A stretch of DNA of 48,591 nucleotides. It comes from SZUA-254 sp964596065 (GTDB taxonomy: Bacteria; Bacteroidota; Ignavibacteria; UBA10030; SZUA-254). The position numbers were made by a program, and so were the translations under genes. The DNA is taken from positions 1-48,591 of the forward strand of contig CAZQSM010000009.1 in assembly GCA_964596065.1 (NCBI GenBank), in the 5' to 3' direction. Below, in pieces: positions 33,442-41,684 of this stretch; position 1 is the stretch's first letter, and each line of letters begins with the position of its first letter. Under the pieces are notes generated by a model. That model was given only the letters and a program-made list of their open reading frames with translations, ran no database searches and was not told the origin of the DNA.

Positions 33442-34013
33442 CCGGCAAACCGGCCGCATCGATGGAACGGACCATCGCCGACCTGCTCCGGCACATCGGC
33501 GAGGACCCCGGCCGCGAGGGGCTCCTCCGGACCCCGCACCGCGTCGCGAAGGCGTGGGAGTTCCTGACCTCCGGGTACGGCAAGGACCCCGACGAAGTGA
33601 TCAACAACGCCGTCTTCTCCGAGAAGTACGACGAGATGGTCATCGTGCGGGACATCGACTTCTTCAGCGTTTGCGAACACCACCTCCTTCCGTTCTACGG
33701 CAAGGTCCACATCGCCTACATTCCCAAGGGAAAAATCGTCGGGCTCAGCAAGCTCCCGCGGATCGTCGAAGTCTTCAGCCGGCGCCTCCAGGTGCAGGAG
33801 CGGATGACGCAGCAGATCGCGGACACCCTCCACCGCGCCCTCGAGCCGGACGGGGTCGCGGTCGTTGTCGAGGCCCGACACCTCTGCATGATGATGCGCG
33901 GGGTGGAGAAGCAGAACTCGGTCGCCACGACCAGCGCGATGATCGGCTCCTTCCGCGACGACGAACGGACCCGCACGGAATTCCTCAACCTGGCCGGGAA
34001 GCCGCTCTCCTGA
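33438..34013 (+). CDS. folE: GTP cyclohydrolase I
   Basis: This 191-residue enzyme turns GTP into 7,8-dihydroneopterin triphosphate, the first step of folate and tetrahydropterin synthesis. Zinc ligands are visible in FFSVCEHHLLPF and VVVEARHLCMMMRG. RVAKAWEFLTSGY, GKVHIAYIPKGKIVGLSKL and the QERMTQQIAD helix are all family hallmarks. It overlaps the PTPS-like gene by 4 nt and the next dehydrogenase by 1 nt (TGATG). Confidence 0.97.
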   Translation: MTGKPAASMERTIADLLRHIGEDPGREGLLRTPHRVAKAWEFLTSGYGKDPDEVINNAVFSEKYDEMVIVRDIDFFSVCEHHLLPFYGKVHIAYIPKGKIVGLSKLPRIVEVFSRRLQVQERMTQQIADTLHRALEPDGVAVVVEARHLCMMMRGVEKQNSVATTSAMIGSFRDDERTRTEFLNLAGKPLS

Positions 34014-34756
34014 TGGCGCCGCGCCGACCGACCACTCCCCCCCTGTCCAGGCCGGTCGTCTGGGTGGTGGGCGCATCCTCGGGCATCGGTCGCGAGGTGG
34101 CCAGGAGCTTCGCCGCCATCGGCGCCACCGTCTGCCTCTCGGGCAGGCGGCGCGTGCTCCTCGAACGGCTCCGGCGGGAGGTCGATGCCGAAGGCGGCCG
34201 GGCGTTCAGCGTGCCGTTCGACGTCACCGACGCCCGCGCGACCGTCGCCGCCAGCCGGCGCGTCACGAAGCTCGCCGGGCCGGTCGACATCCTGGTGAAC
34301 AACGCCGGGGTCACCGTCTTCAAATCCTTTTCCGACACTTCCCCCGCCGAGTTCAACTCCATCGTCGCCACCAACCTGCTCGGGCCGGTCGGCTGCATCA
34401 GGGCGGTCCTGCCCGGGATGATCAGGCGCCGGCGCGGATCGATCATCAACATCCTCTCCAACGCCGCCGTCAAGACGTTTGAAGGGTCCTCGGCCTACAC
34501 GGCGACGAAGGCCGGGATGCTCGGGTTCGGTCGGGTGCTCAGGGAGGAATTGCGCGGGCACGGCGTCCGCGTGCACAACATCATGCCCGGGGCCACCGAC
34601 ACGCCGATGTGGAGCCCCGCGATGCGGCGGAGGAACCGGACGAGGATGATGTCCGCTTCGGGAGTGGCTGACGCCGTGGTGGCCGCCTGGCTGATGCCGG
34701 CGGACGTCGTGGTGGATGAAATGGTCATCAGGCCGGTCGGGGGCGACCTCGGATGA
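34013..34756 (+). CDS. Short-chain dehydrogenase/reductase (first of two)
   Basis: This 247-residue classical SDR has the GASSGIG nucleotide loop, NNAG, an active serine in the ILSNAAVK strand and the YTATK catalytic pair. R residues after the first strand (LSGRRR) suggest NADPH preference. A proline-rich 15-residue N-terminal extension precedes the fold. Its place directly after PTPS and folE makes a sepiapterin-reductase-like role plausible, but the sequence alone does not fix the substrate; SDRs are too diverse. Confidence 0.88.
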   Translation: MAPRRPTTPPLSRPVVWVVGASSGIGREVARSFAAIGATVCLSGRRRVLLERLRREVDAEGGRAFSVPFDVTDARATVAASRRVTKLAGPVDILVNNAGVTVFKSFSDTSPAEFNSIVATNLLGPVGCIRAVLPGMIRRRRGSIINILSNAAVKTFEGSSAYTATKAGMLGFGRVLREELRGHGVRVHNIMPGATDTPMWSPAMRRRNRTRMMSASGVADAVVAAWLMPADVVVDEMVIRPVGGDLG

Positions 34757-35469
34757 CCCTGTCCGGACAGGTCGCGCTCGTCACGGGGGCGGGCCGGGGC
34801 ATCGGCAAGGCGGTCGCGACGGCGCTCGCGCGAAGGGGCGCGTCGGTCGCGGTGACCGCCAGAACGCAACAGGAGATCGACGCGGTCGCAGGGGCCGTAC
34901 GGGCGGGAGGCGGCAAGGCGATCGCCCTCCGCGCCGATATGCGGGACCAGGACCAGGTCATGCGGTTGCCGGAAGAGACGCTGAAGGAATTCGGCCGGAT
35001 AGACATCCTCGTCAACAACGCCGGGCTGGGACATTTCGCGAGGGTGGAGGAGCTCCGGCCGGAGGCGTTCGACGAGATGTGGGAAGTGAACGTCCGCGGG
35101 GTGTTCCTGCTGACGAAGGCCGTGCTCCCCTCGATGTCCGCCAGGCGTTCCGGCGACATTGTGAACGTCGCCTCGCTCGCCGGGCGGAACTCCTTCGTCG
35201 GCGGGGCGGGGTACTCGGCCACCAAGTGGGCGCTCATCGGGTTCGCCCGATCGCTGATGCTCGAGGTGAGGGACCGCAACATCCGCGTCATCACCCTCTG
35301 CCCCGGTTCGGTCGACACCGACTTCGCCGGCCCGGGCCGGACGCCCGCGCGCCCGGGGGTCATCCCGACGGCGGACGACATCGCGGCGGTCGCCCTCGAC
35401 GCGCTCTCGATGCCGCGCAACGTGATGCTGAGCGAAATCGACATCCGGCCGACCAACCCGAAGGCGTGA
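34753..35469 (+). CDS. Short-chain dehydrogenase/reductase (second of two)
   Basis: This 238-residue classical SDR has GAGRGIG, NNAGLGHF, the serine in VASLAGRNS and the YSATK pair. It resembles FabG-like and sepiapterin-reductase-like enzymes (LVTGAGRGIGKAVATALARRGASVAVTAR). It overlaps the first SDR by 4 nt (ATGA) and ends the six-gene operon. If the operon makes a tetrahydropterin, two SDRs could serve the two side-chain keto reductions of 6-pyruvoyl-tetrahydropterin. Confidence 0.88.
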   Translation: MTLSGQVALVTGAGRGIGKAVATALARRGASVAVTARTQQEIDAVAGAVRAGGGKAIALRADMRDQDQVMRLPEETLKEFGRIDILVNNAGLGHFARVEELRPEAFDEMWEVNVRGVFLLTKAVLPSMSARRSGDIVNVASLAGRNSFVGGAGYSATKWALIGFARSLMLEVRDRNIRVITLCPGSVDTDFAGPGRTPARPGVIPTADDIAAVALDALSMPRNVMLSEIDIRPTNPKA

Positions 35470-35492
35470 CCCGCCCCCGGGAACGGCCGCGC

Positions 35493-35750
35493 TCACCGGC
35501 CGGGCTGTTTCATCCCGATGTCGGAGGCGAGCCGGACGATGCAATTCCTGCAGAAATAGAGAAGTTTGTAATCGCCGATCTGCCGCTCCACCAACTCCGA
35601 CCTGAGTGACGGTTCCCTGCAGACGGCGCATTTTTCGCGGGGTTCGGAGGACGGCGCCGCGCCGCTCCCGCGGATGACGGTCTTGTAGCCGAGCACGGTC
35701 AGGAAACCGAGGAGAAGGATGCTGGCGACGGCGAGAATGGTGACGACCAT
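35493..35750 (-). CDS. Small membrane-anchored zinc-ribbon protein
   Basis: This 85-residue protein has one N-terminal membrane segment (MVVTILAVASILLLGFLTVLGYK) and a cytoplasmic or periplasmic tail with two CxxC pairs (CAVC about 30 residues before CRNC), a likely zinc ribbon. I do not recognise a family. It is convergent with the pterin operon. The predicted promoter places the transcription start about 2 nt before the ATG, so the message would be almost leaderless. Confidence 0.68.
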   Translation of the reverse strand: MVVTILAVASILLLGFLTVLGYKTVIRGSGAAPSSEPREKCAVCREPSLRSELVERQIGDYKLLYFCRNCIVRLASDIGMKQPGR

Positions 35751-35758
35751 GGTGCGAT

Positions 35759-35787
35759 ATTGTAGAATAACGGGGCGAGAAAACCAA
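35759..35787 (-). promoter_or_regulatory. Predicted promoter of the small zinc-ribbon gene
   Basis: On the minus strand, TTGGTT (35787-35782), 17 bp, TACAAT (35764-35759). The start near 35752 is next to the ATG at 35750. Confidence 0.65.
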
Positions 35788-35804
35788 ATGACGGAGAGTG
35801 GACG

Positions 35805-36353
35805 ATGAAGCGCGACGAGGCCCTGGCGCTCCTGAAGGAATATACGAAGAGCGAAGCGCTCCTGAAGCACATGTACGCCGTGGAAGCGGCGATGAAGGCG
35901 TACGCGGCGAAATTCGGCGAGGACGAGGAACGATGGGGGATCACCGGGCTGCTCCACGATTTCGATTACGAAATGTACCCCGACGCCCCGGACCACCCGC
36001 TGAAGGGGTCGGAGATCCTCAGGGAGCGGGGATACCCGGACGACGTGAGGGAGGCGATCCTCGGGCACGCGCCCTACACCGGCGTACCCCGGGTGTCGAG
36101 GATGGCGAAGGCCCTCTACGCCTGCGACGAACTCTGCGGCTTCGTGATGGCCTGCGCCGTGATCCGTCCCAACAAAATCGCCGACCTCGAAGCCTCGTCG
36201 GTGAAGAAAAAGCTGAAGGACAAGGGGTTCGCCAGGAACGTCAACCGGCACGACATCGACACGGGGACGGCCGAACTGGGCGTGGAGCTGAACGATCACA
36301 TCGCGTTCGTGATCGGCGCGATGCGGGGGATCGCCCCGGCGCTGGGCCTTTGA
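35805..36353 (+). CDS. HD-domain metal-dependent phosphohydrolase
   Basis: This 182-residue protein carries an HD domain with the HD pair in GLLHDFDYEMYPD, a histidine in APDHPLKGSEILRERGY, and ILGHAPYTG. The first metal histidine may be in LLKHMYAVEAAM, matching the H...HD...D order. HD enzymes hydrolyse phosphate esters of nucleotides or related molecules. This subgroup (LKHMYAVEAAMKAYA) is widespread in bacteria without a defined substrate. It is a stand-alone gene. Confidence 0.85.
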   Translation: MKRDEALALLKEYTKSEALLKHMYAVEAAMKAYAAKFGEDEERWGITGLLHDFDYEMYPDAPDHPLKGSEILRERGYPDDVREAILGHAPYTGVPRVSRMAKALYACDELCGFVMACAVIRPNKIADLEASSVKKKLKDKGFARNVNRHDIDTGTAELGVELNDHIAFVIGAMRGIAPALGL

Positions 36354-36405
36354 ACTCTCTCACAATTTCCGTACTTTTCGACATAATTTTTCCGGAGCCC
36401 CGACC

Positions 36406-37176
36406 ATGCAGCGATTGTTCATCCCCATCCTCCTCGCGAGCCTGATGCTCGCTTCCCCGGCGGTTTCACAGACCGAGGACCAGTATGAGCCGGTGCCTCC
36501 GCCGAAGGCCTCCCGGGGAAAGCTCGGCGGCGGCGGCGGCTACACGCCGGGGTGGCTCTTCATGGACGTGGACGCCCTGAACGCGACGATCGTCGCCGCC
36601 GGCGGAACCCCCTTCGACGGGGGCCGGATGATGATGCACGGCGGGCAGGGATACGCGTACCTCCTCCTCGTCGAGAACCTGAGGATCGGCGGGATGGGGA
36701 TGAGCGGAACGCGTTCCACGAGCCGGCTGGAAACCTCGACCAGCACGCGGCGGGACGTCGAACTCAGCGTCGGGTACGGCGGCGTCACGCTCGAATACAC
36801 GATCCCGATCGTTCCCCGGCTCGACGTGACCGTCGGGGCGGCGCTCGGCGGCGGCGGGATGAGCCTGACGCTCCGGCGCGACCAGGGAAGCGCGAAGGAT
36901 TGGGGAGGCGTCTGGGGCGAGGCGGGCGGTTCGGCGGATGCCGCCGAATTTTCCAGGCGGATGGAGGGATCGTTCTTCGCGATCCAGCCCTCCGTGACGT
37001 TCGAATTCGCGATCCTGCGGTGGCTGGGGGTGAGGGCGGGGGCGGGTTACCTCGGTATGTCGGGGGGCAGCTGGAAGCTCGACGACACGTACGACCTGCT
37101 CGGCGTGCCCGATGAGATCAACGGCAAAGGGTGGATGATCAACACCGGGATCTACATCGGCACCTTCATCTATTGA
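36406..37176 (+). CDS. Predicted secreted or outer-membrane protein of unknown function
   Basis: This 256-residue protein has a signal peptide (QRLFIPILLASLMLASPAVSQ), then Gly-rich strands (GGGGGYTPGWLFMDV, GGVTLEYTIPIVPRLDVTVGAALGGGGM) and an aromatic end (GIYIGTFIY), as in small outer-membrane barrels. I see no enzymatic motif. Its last 7 nt overlap the end of the convergent acyl-CoA synthetase gene on the other strand. Confidence 0.72.
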   Translation: MQRLFIPILLASLMLASPAVSQTEDQYEPVPPPKASRGKLGGGGGYTPGWLFMDVDALNATIVAAGGTPFDGGRMMMHGGQGYAYLLLVENLRIGGMGMSGTRSTSRLETSTSTRRDVELSVGYGGVTLEYTIPIVPRLDVTVGAALGGGGMSLTLRRDQGSAKDWGGVWGEAGGSADAAEFSRRMEGSFFAIQPSVTFEFAILRWLGVRAGAGYLGMSGGSWKLDDTYDLLGVPDEINGKGWMINTGIYIGTFIY

Positions 37177-38876
37177 CGCCCTTTCCCTTCGCTGAACTGG
37201 ACGGTTTTCCACGCGGCGAAGAGCGGCCTGAGTCTGGTCCTCTTGTATTTCCCGGTCGACGTCACCGGGACCTCATCCCCGAACACCACGACTTTCGGAC
37301 ACTTCCCGAACGAGAGGTGCTTCCTGCAGCCGGCGATGACCTCCTCCGCGGTGATCGTTGACCCCTCCGACCGCCTGATGTATGCGCCCACCTCCTCCCC
37401 GTACCAGTCGTTCTCGAACGCGACGGCGAGCCCTGCCCCGACGCCGGGGAGGTTCATCAGGACCTCGTCGATCTCGAACGGCGAGATGTTGACCCCGCCC
37501 CTGATGATCAGCTCCTTCAGCCTCCCGGTGATGAAGAAAAACGGCCTGCCCGATCCGTCCCGGATGAAAAACCCCTCGTCCCCGCTCCTGAACCATCCAT
37601 GTTCGAACGTCGCGCGGTTCACCTCCTCGCCCGCGAAATATTGCCGCATCACGTTGTGGCCCCTGATCACGATCTCGCCGCGGACCCGTTCCGGCAGGCT
37701 GTTCCCGGCGTCGTCGTGGATCGCCATCTCGTTGACCGGGAGTGGGACGCCGATCGAGGGAAAGCCGTATTCCCGCAGCCACCGGGCGCGTTCCCCGTCC
37801 GGAAGGTCGGCGGGGAGGAAGCAGGAGTAACAGGTCGTCTCCGACAGACCGTAGCCGTGGATGATCGGGATGCCGAACGACGACTCGAAGTTCGCCGCCA
37901 GTTCGCAGGTCAGCGGGCCCGCCCCGCAGATGACGTGCCGGAACCCCGCGATGTCGACGCCCGCGGGCACGGGCCCCGCGTGGAGGAGGAACTGGAGCAG
38001 CGTGGGGACGACGCTCGCGACCGTCACCCGTTCCGCCGCGATCGCGGGCCAGAAGGCGCCCGTGTGGAATTTCCGCATCATGGCCACCGATCCGCCGTAC
38101 CAGAGCGGCGTGACCAGCGTGACCACGATCCCGTTGACGTGGTGGATCGGGAGGACACAGAGCATCCGCTGGGCGGGAGTCATCGCGTGCCATTCGGCGA
38201 TGGCGCGGGCGTCGGCCAGCAGGTTGTACTGGACGAGGAGCACGCCCTTGGGGTTGCCCGTCGTGCCCGAGGTATAGACGATCAGGGCCTCGTCCTCCGG
38301 CGTCACGTCGGGCAGCCCTTCCGGCCCGTCGGCTTCCCCCTCGACGGCCGCCTGGAACGGGTCATCGGGACCCCCGACGGTCACGATGCGGATTCCGCCG
38401 CCGGGTCCGCCCCCGACCCCGCCGGCCAGCGCTTCGATCCTCCCCGCGAATTCCTTCCGCACGAACGCCAGCCGCGCCTCCGAATGTTTCAGGATGAAGG
38501 CGATCCGGCCGTCGTCCTCTCCGGCGTTGACGGGCACGACGACCGCGCCGAGGCACCAGCAGGCAAAATATTGGACCACCGTGTCGGCGTGGTTGAAGGC
38601 CACGGTGGCCACCCGGTCGCCCCGGCCGACGCCGGCACTCGCGAGGGCGTGCGCCGTCCTGCAGACCCGCCGGTGAAATTCCCGGTAGGTCCATTCCGAC
38701 CGTCCGCCAGCGTCGTCCAGGTAGACCAGGAAGACCCGGTCGGGCGTTTCCGCGGCGCGGTGGCGCAGGAGGGCGGGGATGGTGGTGAAGGAAGTGAGAT
38801 ACCGGTCGGGGGGCACGCCGCCGACCGTTCGCGCGAGGCGGATCTTTTCCCGCAGCGAAGGATCGAGGCCGGTCAT
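37170..38876 (-). CDS. AMP-forming acyl-CoA synthetase/ligase
   Basis: This 568-residue adenylate-forming enzyme activates a carboxylic acid as acyl-AMP and then acyl-CoA. Motif A3 is LIVYTSGTTGNPKG, motif A5 GYGLSETTCYS, the hinge region FFITGRLKELIIRGG, and the C-terminal lysine lies near TSTGKYKRTRL. The substrate cannot be read off. Its place at the end of a tyrosine-catabolism operon suggests an aromatic or short organic acid. The stop overlaps the convergent gene by 7 nt, and 25 nt separate it from the flavin reductase gene. Confidence 0.9.
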   Translation of the reverse strand: MTGLDPSLREKIRLARTVGGVPPDRYLTSFTTIPALLRHRAAETPDRVFLVYLDDAGGRSEWTYREFHRRVCRTAHALASAGVGRGDRVATVAFNHADTVVQYFACWCLGAVVVPVNAGEDDGRIAFILKHSEARLAFVRKEFAGRIEALAGGVGGGPGGGIRIVTVGGPDDPFQAAVEGEADGPEGLPDVTPEDEALIVYTSGTTGNPKGVLLVQYNLLADARAIAEWHAMTPAQRMLCVLPIHHVNGIVVTLVTPLWYGGSVAMMRKFHTGAFWPAIAAERVTVASVVPTLLQFLLHAGPVPAGVDIAGFRHVICGAGPLTCELAANFESSFGIPIIHGYGLSETTCYSCFLPADLPDGERARWLREYGFPSIGVPLPVNEMAIHDDAGNSLPERVRGEIVIRGHNVMRQYFAGEEVNRATFEHGWFRSGDEGFFIRDGSGRPFFFITGRLKELIIRGGVNISPFEIDEVLMNLPGVGAGLAVAFENDWYGEEVGAYIRRSEGSTITAEEVIAGCRKHLSFGKCPKVVVFGDEVPVTSTGKYKRTRLRPLFAAWKTVQFSEGKGRQ

Positions 38877-38901
38877 GGGGCGGGCTCGAACGGCCCGGAG
38901 G

Positions 38902-39522
38902 TCACGCGCCCGCTCCCCCGGGACGGGGCATCTCGAACCGGTCGGTCGTGCGGCAGTAGTTGGGGCCCCCCATCCTGCCGACCGCCTTCAGCCCGTCCGG
39001 ATCGATCCTGAAATTGTCGATCAGTTCGTCGGCCACGTGGAAGCAGACCACCTCCCCGAAGATCGAGCTCCCGCTGCCGGGCCCGCCGTCCCCGAACCGC
39101 ACCACCTGGACCAGCCGGCACTCCATCCGGATCCGCGACTCCTTCACGAGGGCGGGCCGGACGAGCGATGCCGGGGCGGGGGTGAGGCCGGACACCCCGA
39201 ACTCGTCCACGTCCGGGGGGAAATCCTCCGAGCACCTGTTCATCCGCTCGGCGAAGTCCTCGGAAACGAGGTTGACCACGAATTCCTTCGTCGCTTCGAT
39301 GTTCCGCAGGGTGTCCTTCTGATGTCCGTCGGCGCGCACCACCGGGGAGAAGACCACGATCGGCGGCCTCGAACAGACGGCGTTGAAGAAGCTGAACGGC
39401 GCCAGGTTCGGCCTCCCGTCGGCCGAGACGGTGGACACCAGGGCGATCGGCCGGGGAACGACCGATCCGACCAGCAGTTTGTAGATGTCCTTGTACGGAT
39501 GTGCTTTCGGTTCGATGAGCAA
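38902..39522 (-). CDS. Flavin reductase-like FMN-binding protein
   Basis: This 206-residue protein has the flavin-reductase-like split barrel: KLLVGSVVPRPIALVSTVSADGRPNLAPFSFFNAV and the FVVNLVSEDFAERMN strand. The start is TTG at 39522, behind a GAGGA ribosome site. Such proteins supply reduced flavin or act as FMN oxidoreductases. Relatives often sit beside homogentisate dioxygenase genes in Bacteroidota (from general knowledge), but their step in tyrosine breakdown is not defined. It lies 19 nt after the homogentisate dioxygenase gene. Confidence 0.88.
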   Translation of the reverse strand: MLIEPKAHPYKDIYKLLVGSVVPRPIALVSTVSADGRPNLAPFSFFNAVCSRPPIVVFSPVVRADGHQKDTLRNIEATKEFVVNLVSEDFAERMNRCSEDFPPDVDEFGVSGLTPAPASLVRPALVKESRIRMECRLVQVVRFGDGGPGSGSSIFGEVVCFHVADELIDNFRIDPDGLKAVGRMGGPNYCRTTDRFEMPRPGGAGA

Positions 39523-39541
39523 TGGGATTCCTCGGGTGTCG

Positions 39542-40645
39542 TCAGGCCTTGTCCGTCCAGCTCTTCCAGTACTCCTTCCACTCCGCCTTCGCGCCGGCGG
39601 GGAGGACGCGCATCGGGTTGAGGCCGTCGAGCATCACGGCGTATTCGTCGGTGTGCGTCTTCTTCCCCTGGTTCTTCAGCGCCTTCGGGTGCGGGCCGTG
39701 GTGGATGCCGCGCGGGTGGAGCGTCACCATCCCCGCGGTGATGTTGTCGCGGCTGAAGAAGTTGCCGTCGTGGTAGAAGATGAACTCGTCGTAGTCCGTG
39801 TTCCGGTGGAAGAAGGGGACCTTGAGGGCCTCGGGGTCCTCCTCCAGCGGGCGGGGGAGGAAGCTGCAGACCACCGCGCCCCGCGTCAGGAAGGTGGTGT
39901 GCGCGCTCGGGGGCAGGTGCGCCCGGTGGCTCATGATCGGGCGGATGTCGTCCATGTTGAGCATCCAGGCGGTCAGGTCGCCCTTCCAGCCCACGACGTC
40001 GATCGGATTGAACGGATAGAAAATCGAGGAAAATTCGCCGTCCACCTTGATCCGGACCTCCCACTCCTTCCTGTCGTCCAGGTTCGGCTTCGGCTCGGGG
40101 GTGGTGATGACGCCCGGATCGTAGAGGGCGTGCTGGCCGATGAGCCCCTTCTCCGGCTGTTCGAACTCTGTCTGCGACTCGATGATCAGGAAGAAATTAT
40201 CCTTCGTCCTCGGTATCACGCGGTAGGTGACCGCGCGCGGGATGACGATGTAGTCGCCCTTCCGGAAGGAGAGGGGACCGAAGTCAGTCTCGATGACGCC
40301 TTCGCCGCGGTGGACGAAGTAGAGCTCGTCGCCGTCGGCGTTCCGGTAATAGAACGGCATCGGCCTGCTCCGGCGCGACACCGAGACGACCACGTCGTTG
40401 TTGCCGATGAACGCGACCGGCGAGCCCTTCGGGTCGGTCTGGTCCGTCGGCTTCAGCTTGTTGCAGTCGATGCAGTGGGGGCGCAGCTTCCCCTCGAACC
40501 GGATCCAGGCCGTGGGGGGGTTGGCGTGGTAGAGGTGGGCGGATTTCCCGAAGAAACCCTTCCGGCCGTGTTCCTCCTCGTAGGTCCCCTTCGGAAGGCC
40601 CACGTGGGCCTGCTTCGCCGTCTTGCCTTTCTGCAGTGGAAACAT
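39542..40645 (-). CDS. hmgA: Homogentisate 1,2-dioxygenase
   Basis: This 367-residue non-heme iron dioxygenase opens the ring of homogentisate to 4-maleylacetoacetate. The iron-site region is FFHRNTDYDEFIFYHDG (H280, E287) followed by LHPRGIHHGPHP with a further histidine. The N-terminal part and the EGVIETDFGPLSFRKGDYIVIPRA cupin strand fit the family. It is shorter than the human enzyme, as in many bacterial forms. It lies between the fumarylacetoacetase-type and flavin-reductase genes, consistent with the pathway. Confidence 0.94.
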   Translation of the reverse strand: MFPLQKGKTAKQAHVGLPKGTYEEEHGRKGFFGKSAHLYHANPPTAWIRFEGKLRPHCIDCNKLKPTDQTDPKGSPVAFIGNNDVVVSVSRRSRPMPFYYRNADGDELYFVHRGEGVIETDFGPLSFRKGDYIVIPRAVTYRVIPRTKDNFFLIIESQTEFEQPEKGLIGQHALYDPGVITTPEPKPNLDDRKEWEVRIKVDGEFSSIFYPFNPIDVVGWKGDLTAWMLNMDDIRPIMSHRAHLPPSAHTTFLTRGAVVCSFLPRPLEEDPEALKVPFFHRNTDYDEFIFYHDGNFFSRDNITAGMVTLHPRGIHHGPHPKALKNQGKKTHTDEYAVMLDGLNPMRVLPAGAKAEWKEYWKSWTDKA

Positions 40646-40682
40646 ATCGTTGCCCTTCTTCGTGATGTGATGGTGTCCGGGG

Positions 40683-41672
40683 TCAGTCCCTGGTGACGGT
40701 GTTCCTGAGTATGCCGATCCGCTCTATTTCAAGTTCGATGACGTCGCCCGGTTTCACCCACCGGTCCAGCTCGAGGCCGCAGCCGCCCGTGACCGTCCCC
40801 GAGCCGATCAGGTCGCCGGGGTGGAGCGTCTCGCCCATCGACGCGAATTCGATGATCCGGTCGAACCGGTGGTGCATCAGCGACGAGTTGCCCTCGGACC
40901 AGGTCTCCCCGTTGATCCGCGCGGTCATCCGGAGGCCGTACGGATCGGGGATTTCATCGGGGGTCACCAGGACCGGGCCGATCGCCGTGGCGAAGTCCTT
41001 CCCCTTCGCGGGCCCGAGGCGGACCTTCATCTCGGCGCGCTGGATGTCGCGTGCGCTGAAGTCGTTCATGACGGTGAACCCGGCGACGTATTCCATCGCA
41101 TTCCCCCGGGGGATGTCGCGTCCTTCTTTGCCGATGACGATCGCCAGTTCGAGCTCGTAGTCGAATTTTTCCGTGAACGAGGGCCAGGCGACGGCCGCCT
41201 CCGGGCCGATGATGCTCGCCGGGTTCCCTTTGTAATAGACCGGGTACTTGTACCATTCCTCCGGCATCGGCTCTCCCCGTTTCTCGAACCCCTTCTTCAC
41301 GTGACCCTCGAAGGCGTAAAAATCCCTGAAGGACGTCGGCCGGGGGAGCGGGGCCAGCAGGCGGACGTCCGCGGGCTGGAAGAGCAGCTGTTCACCGTTC
41401 AATCCGCGGGGGGCCGGGCCCTTCCCCGCGACGCGCGCGAGATGTTCCAGCGCGGCGCGGGCGAACGTCATCGACGTCTCGCCGGCGCGAAGGAAGTCGA
41501 GCATGTCGGGGGGGACGACCGCGCCGGCGAGGCGTTCCGGCCGCGGTTCCCCCTTGAGGGAGAGGTGCCAGGCGCAGGCCGAGTTCAGGTCGGCGATCGC
41601 GCCGGAGATCAGGGCGCCGCTCCGGGTCGCCCGGCCGGCGGGGGTCGGGAGTTCGAACGTGCAGAGTCGCAT
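40683..41672 (-). CDS. Fumarylacetoacetate hydrolase-family protein
   Basis: This 329-residue protein has the FAH fold with FRDFYAFEGHVKKGFE, the metal-binding segment FDYELELAIVIGKEGRDIP and the closing LHPGDLIGSGTVTGGCGLE. In context it most likely splits fumarylacetoacetate (or maleylacetoacetate directly) into fumarate and acetoacetate, the last step of tyrosine breakdown. FAH-family proteins also include other C-C hydrolases, so the context carries much of the assignment. It starts 12 nt after the hydroxyphenylpyruvate dioxygenase gene. Confidence 0.9.
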   Translation of the reverse strand: MRLCTFELPTPAGRATRSGALISGAIADLNSACAWHLSLKGEPRPERLAGAVVPPDMLDFLRAGETSMTFARAALEHLARVAGKGPAPRGLNGEQLLFQPADVRLLAPLPRPTSFRDFYAFEGHVKKGFEKRGEPMPEEWYKYPVYYKGNPASIIGPEAAVAWPSFTEKFDYELELAIVIGKEGRDIPRGNAMEYVAGFTVMNDFSARDIQRAEMKVRLGPAKGKDFATAIGPVLVTPDEIPDPYGLRMTARINGETWSEGNSSLMHHRFDRIIEFASMGETLHPGDLIGSGTVTGGCGLELDRWVKPGDVIELEIERIGILRNTVTRD

Positions 41673-41684
41673 GGTCGGGGGCCG

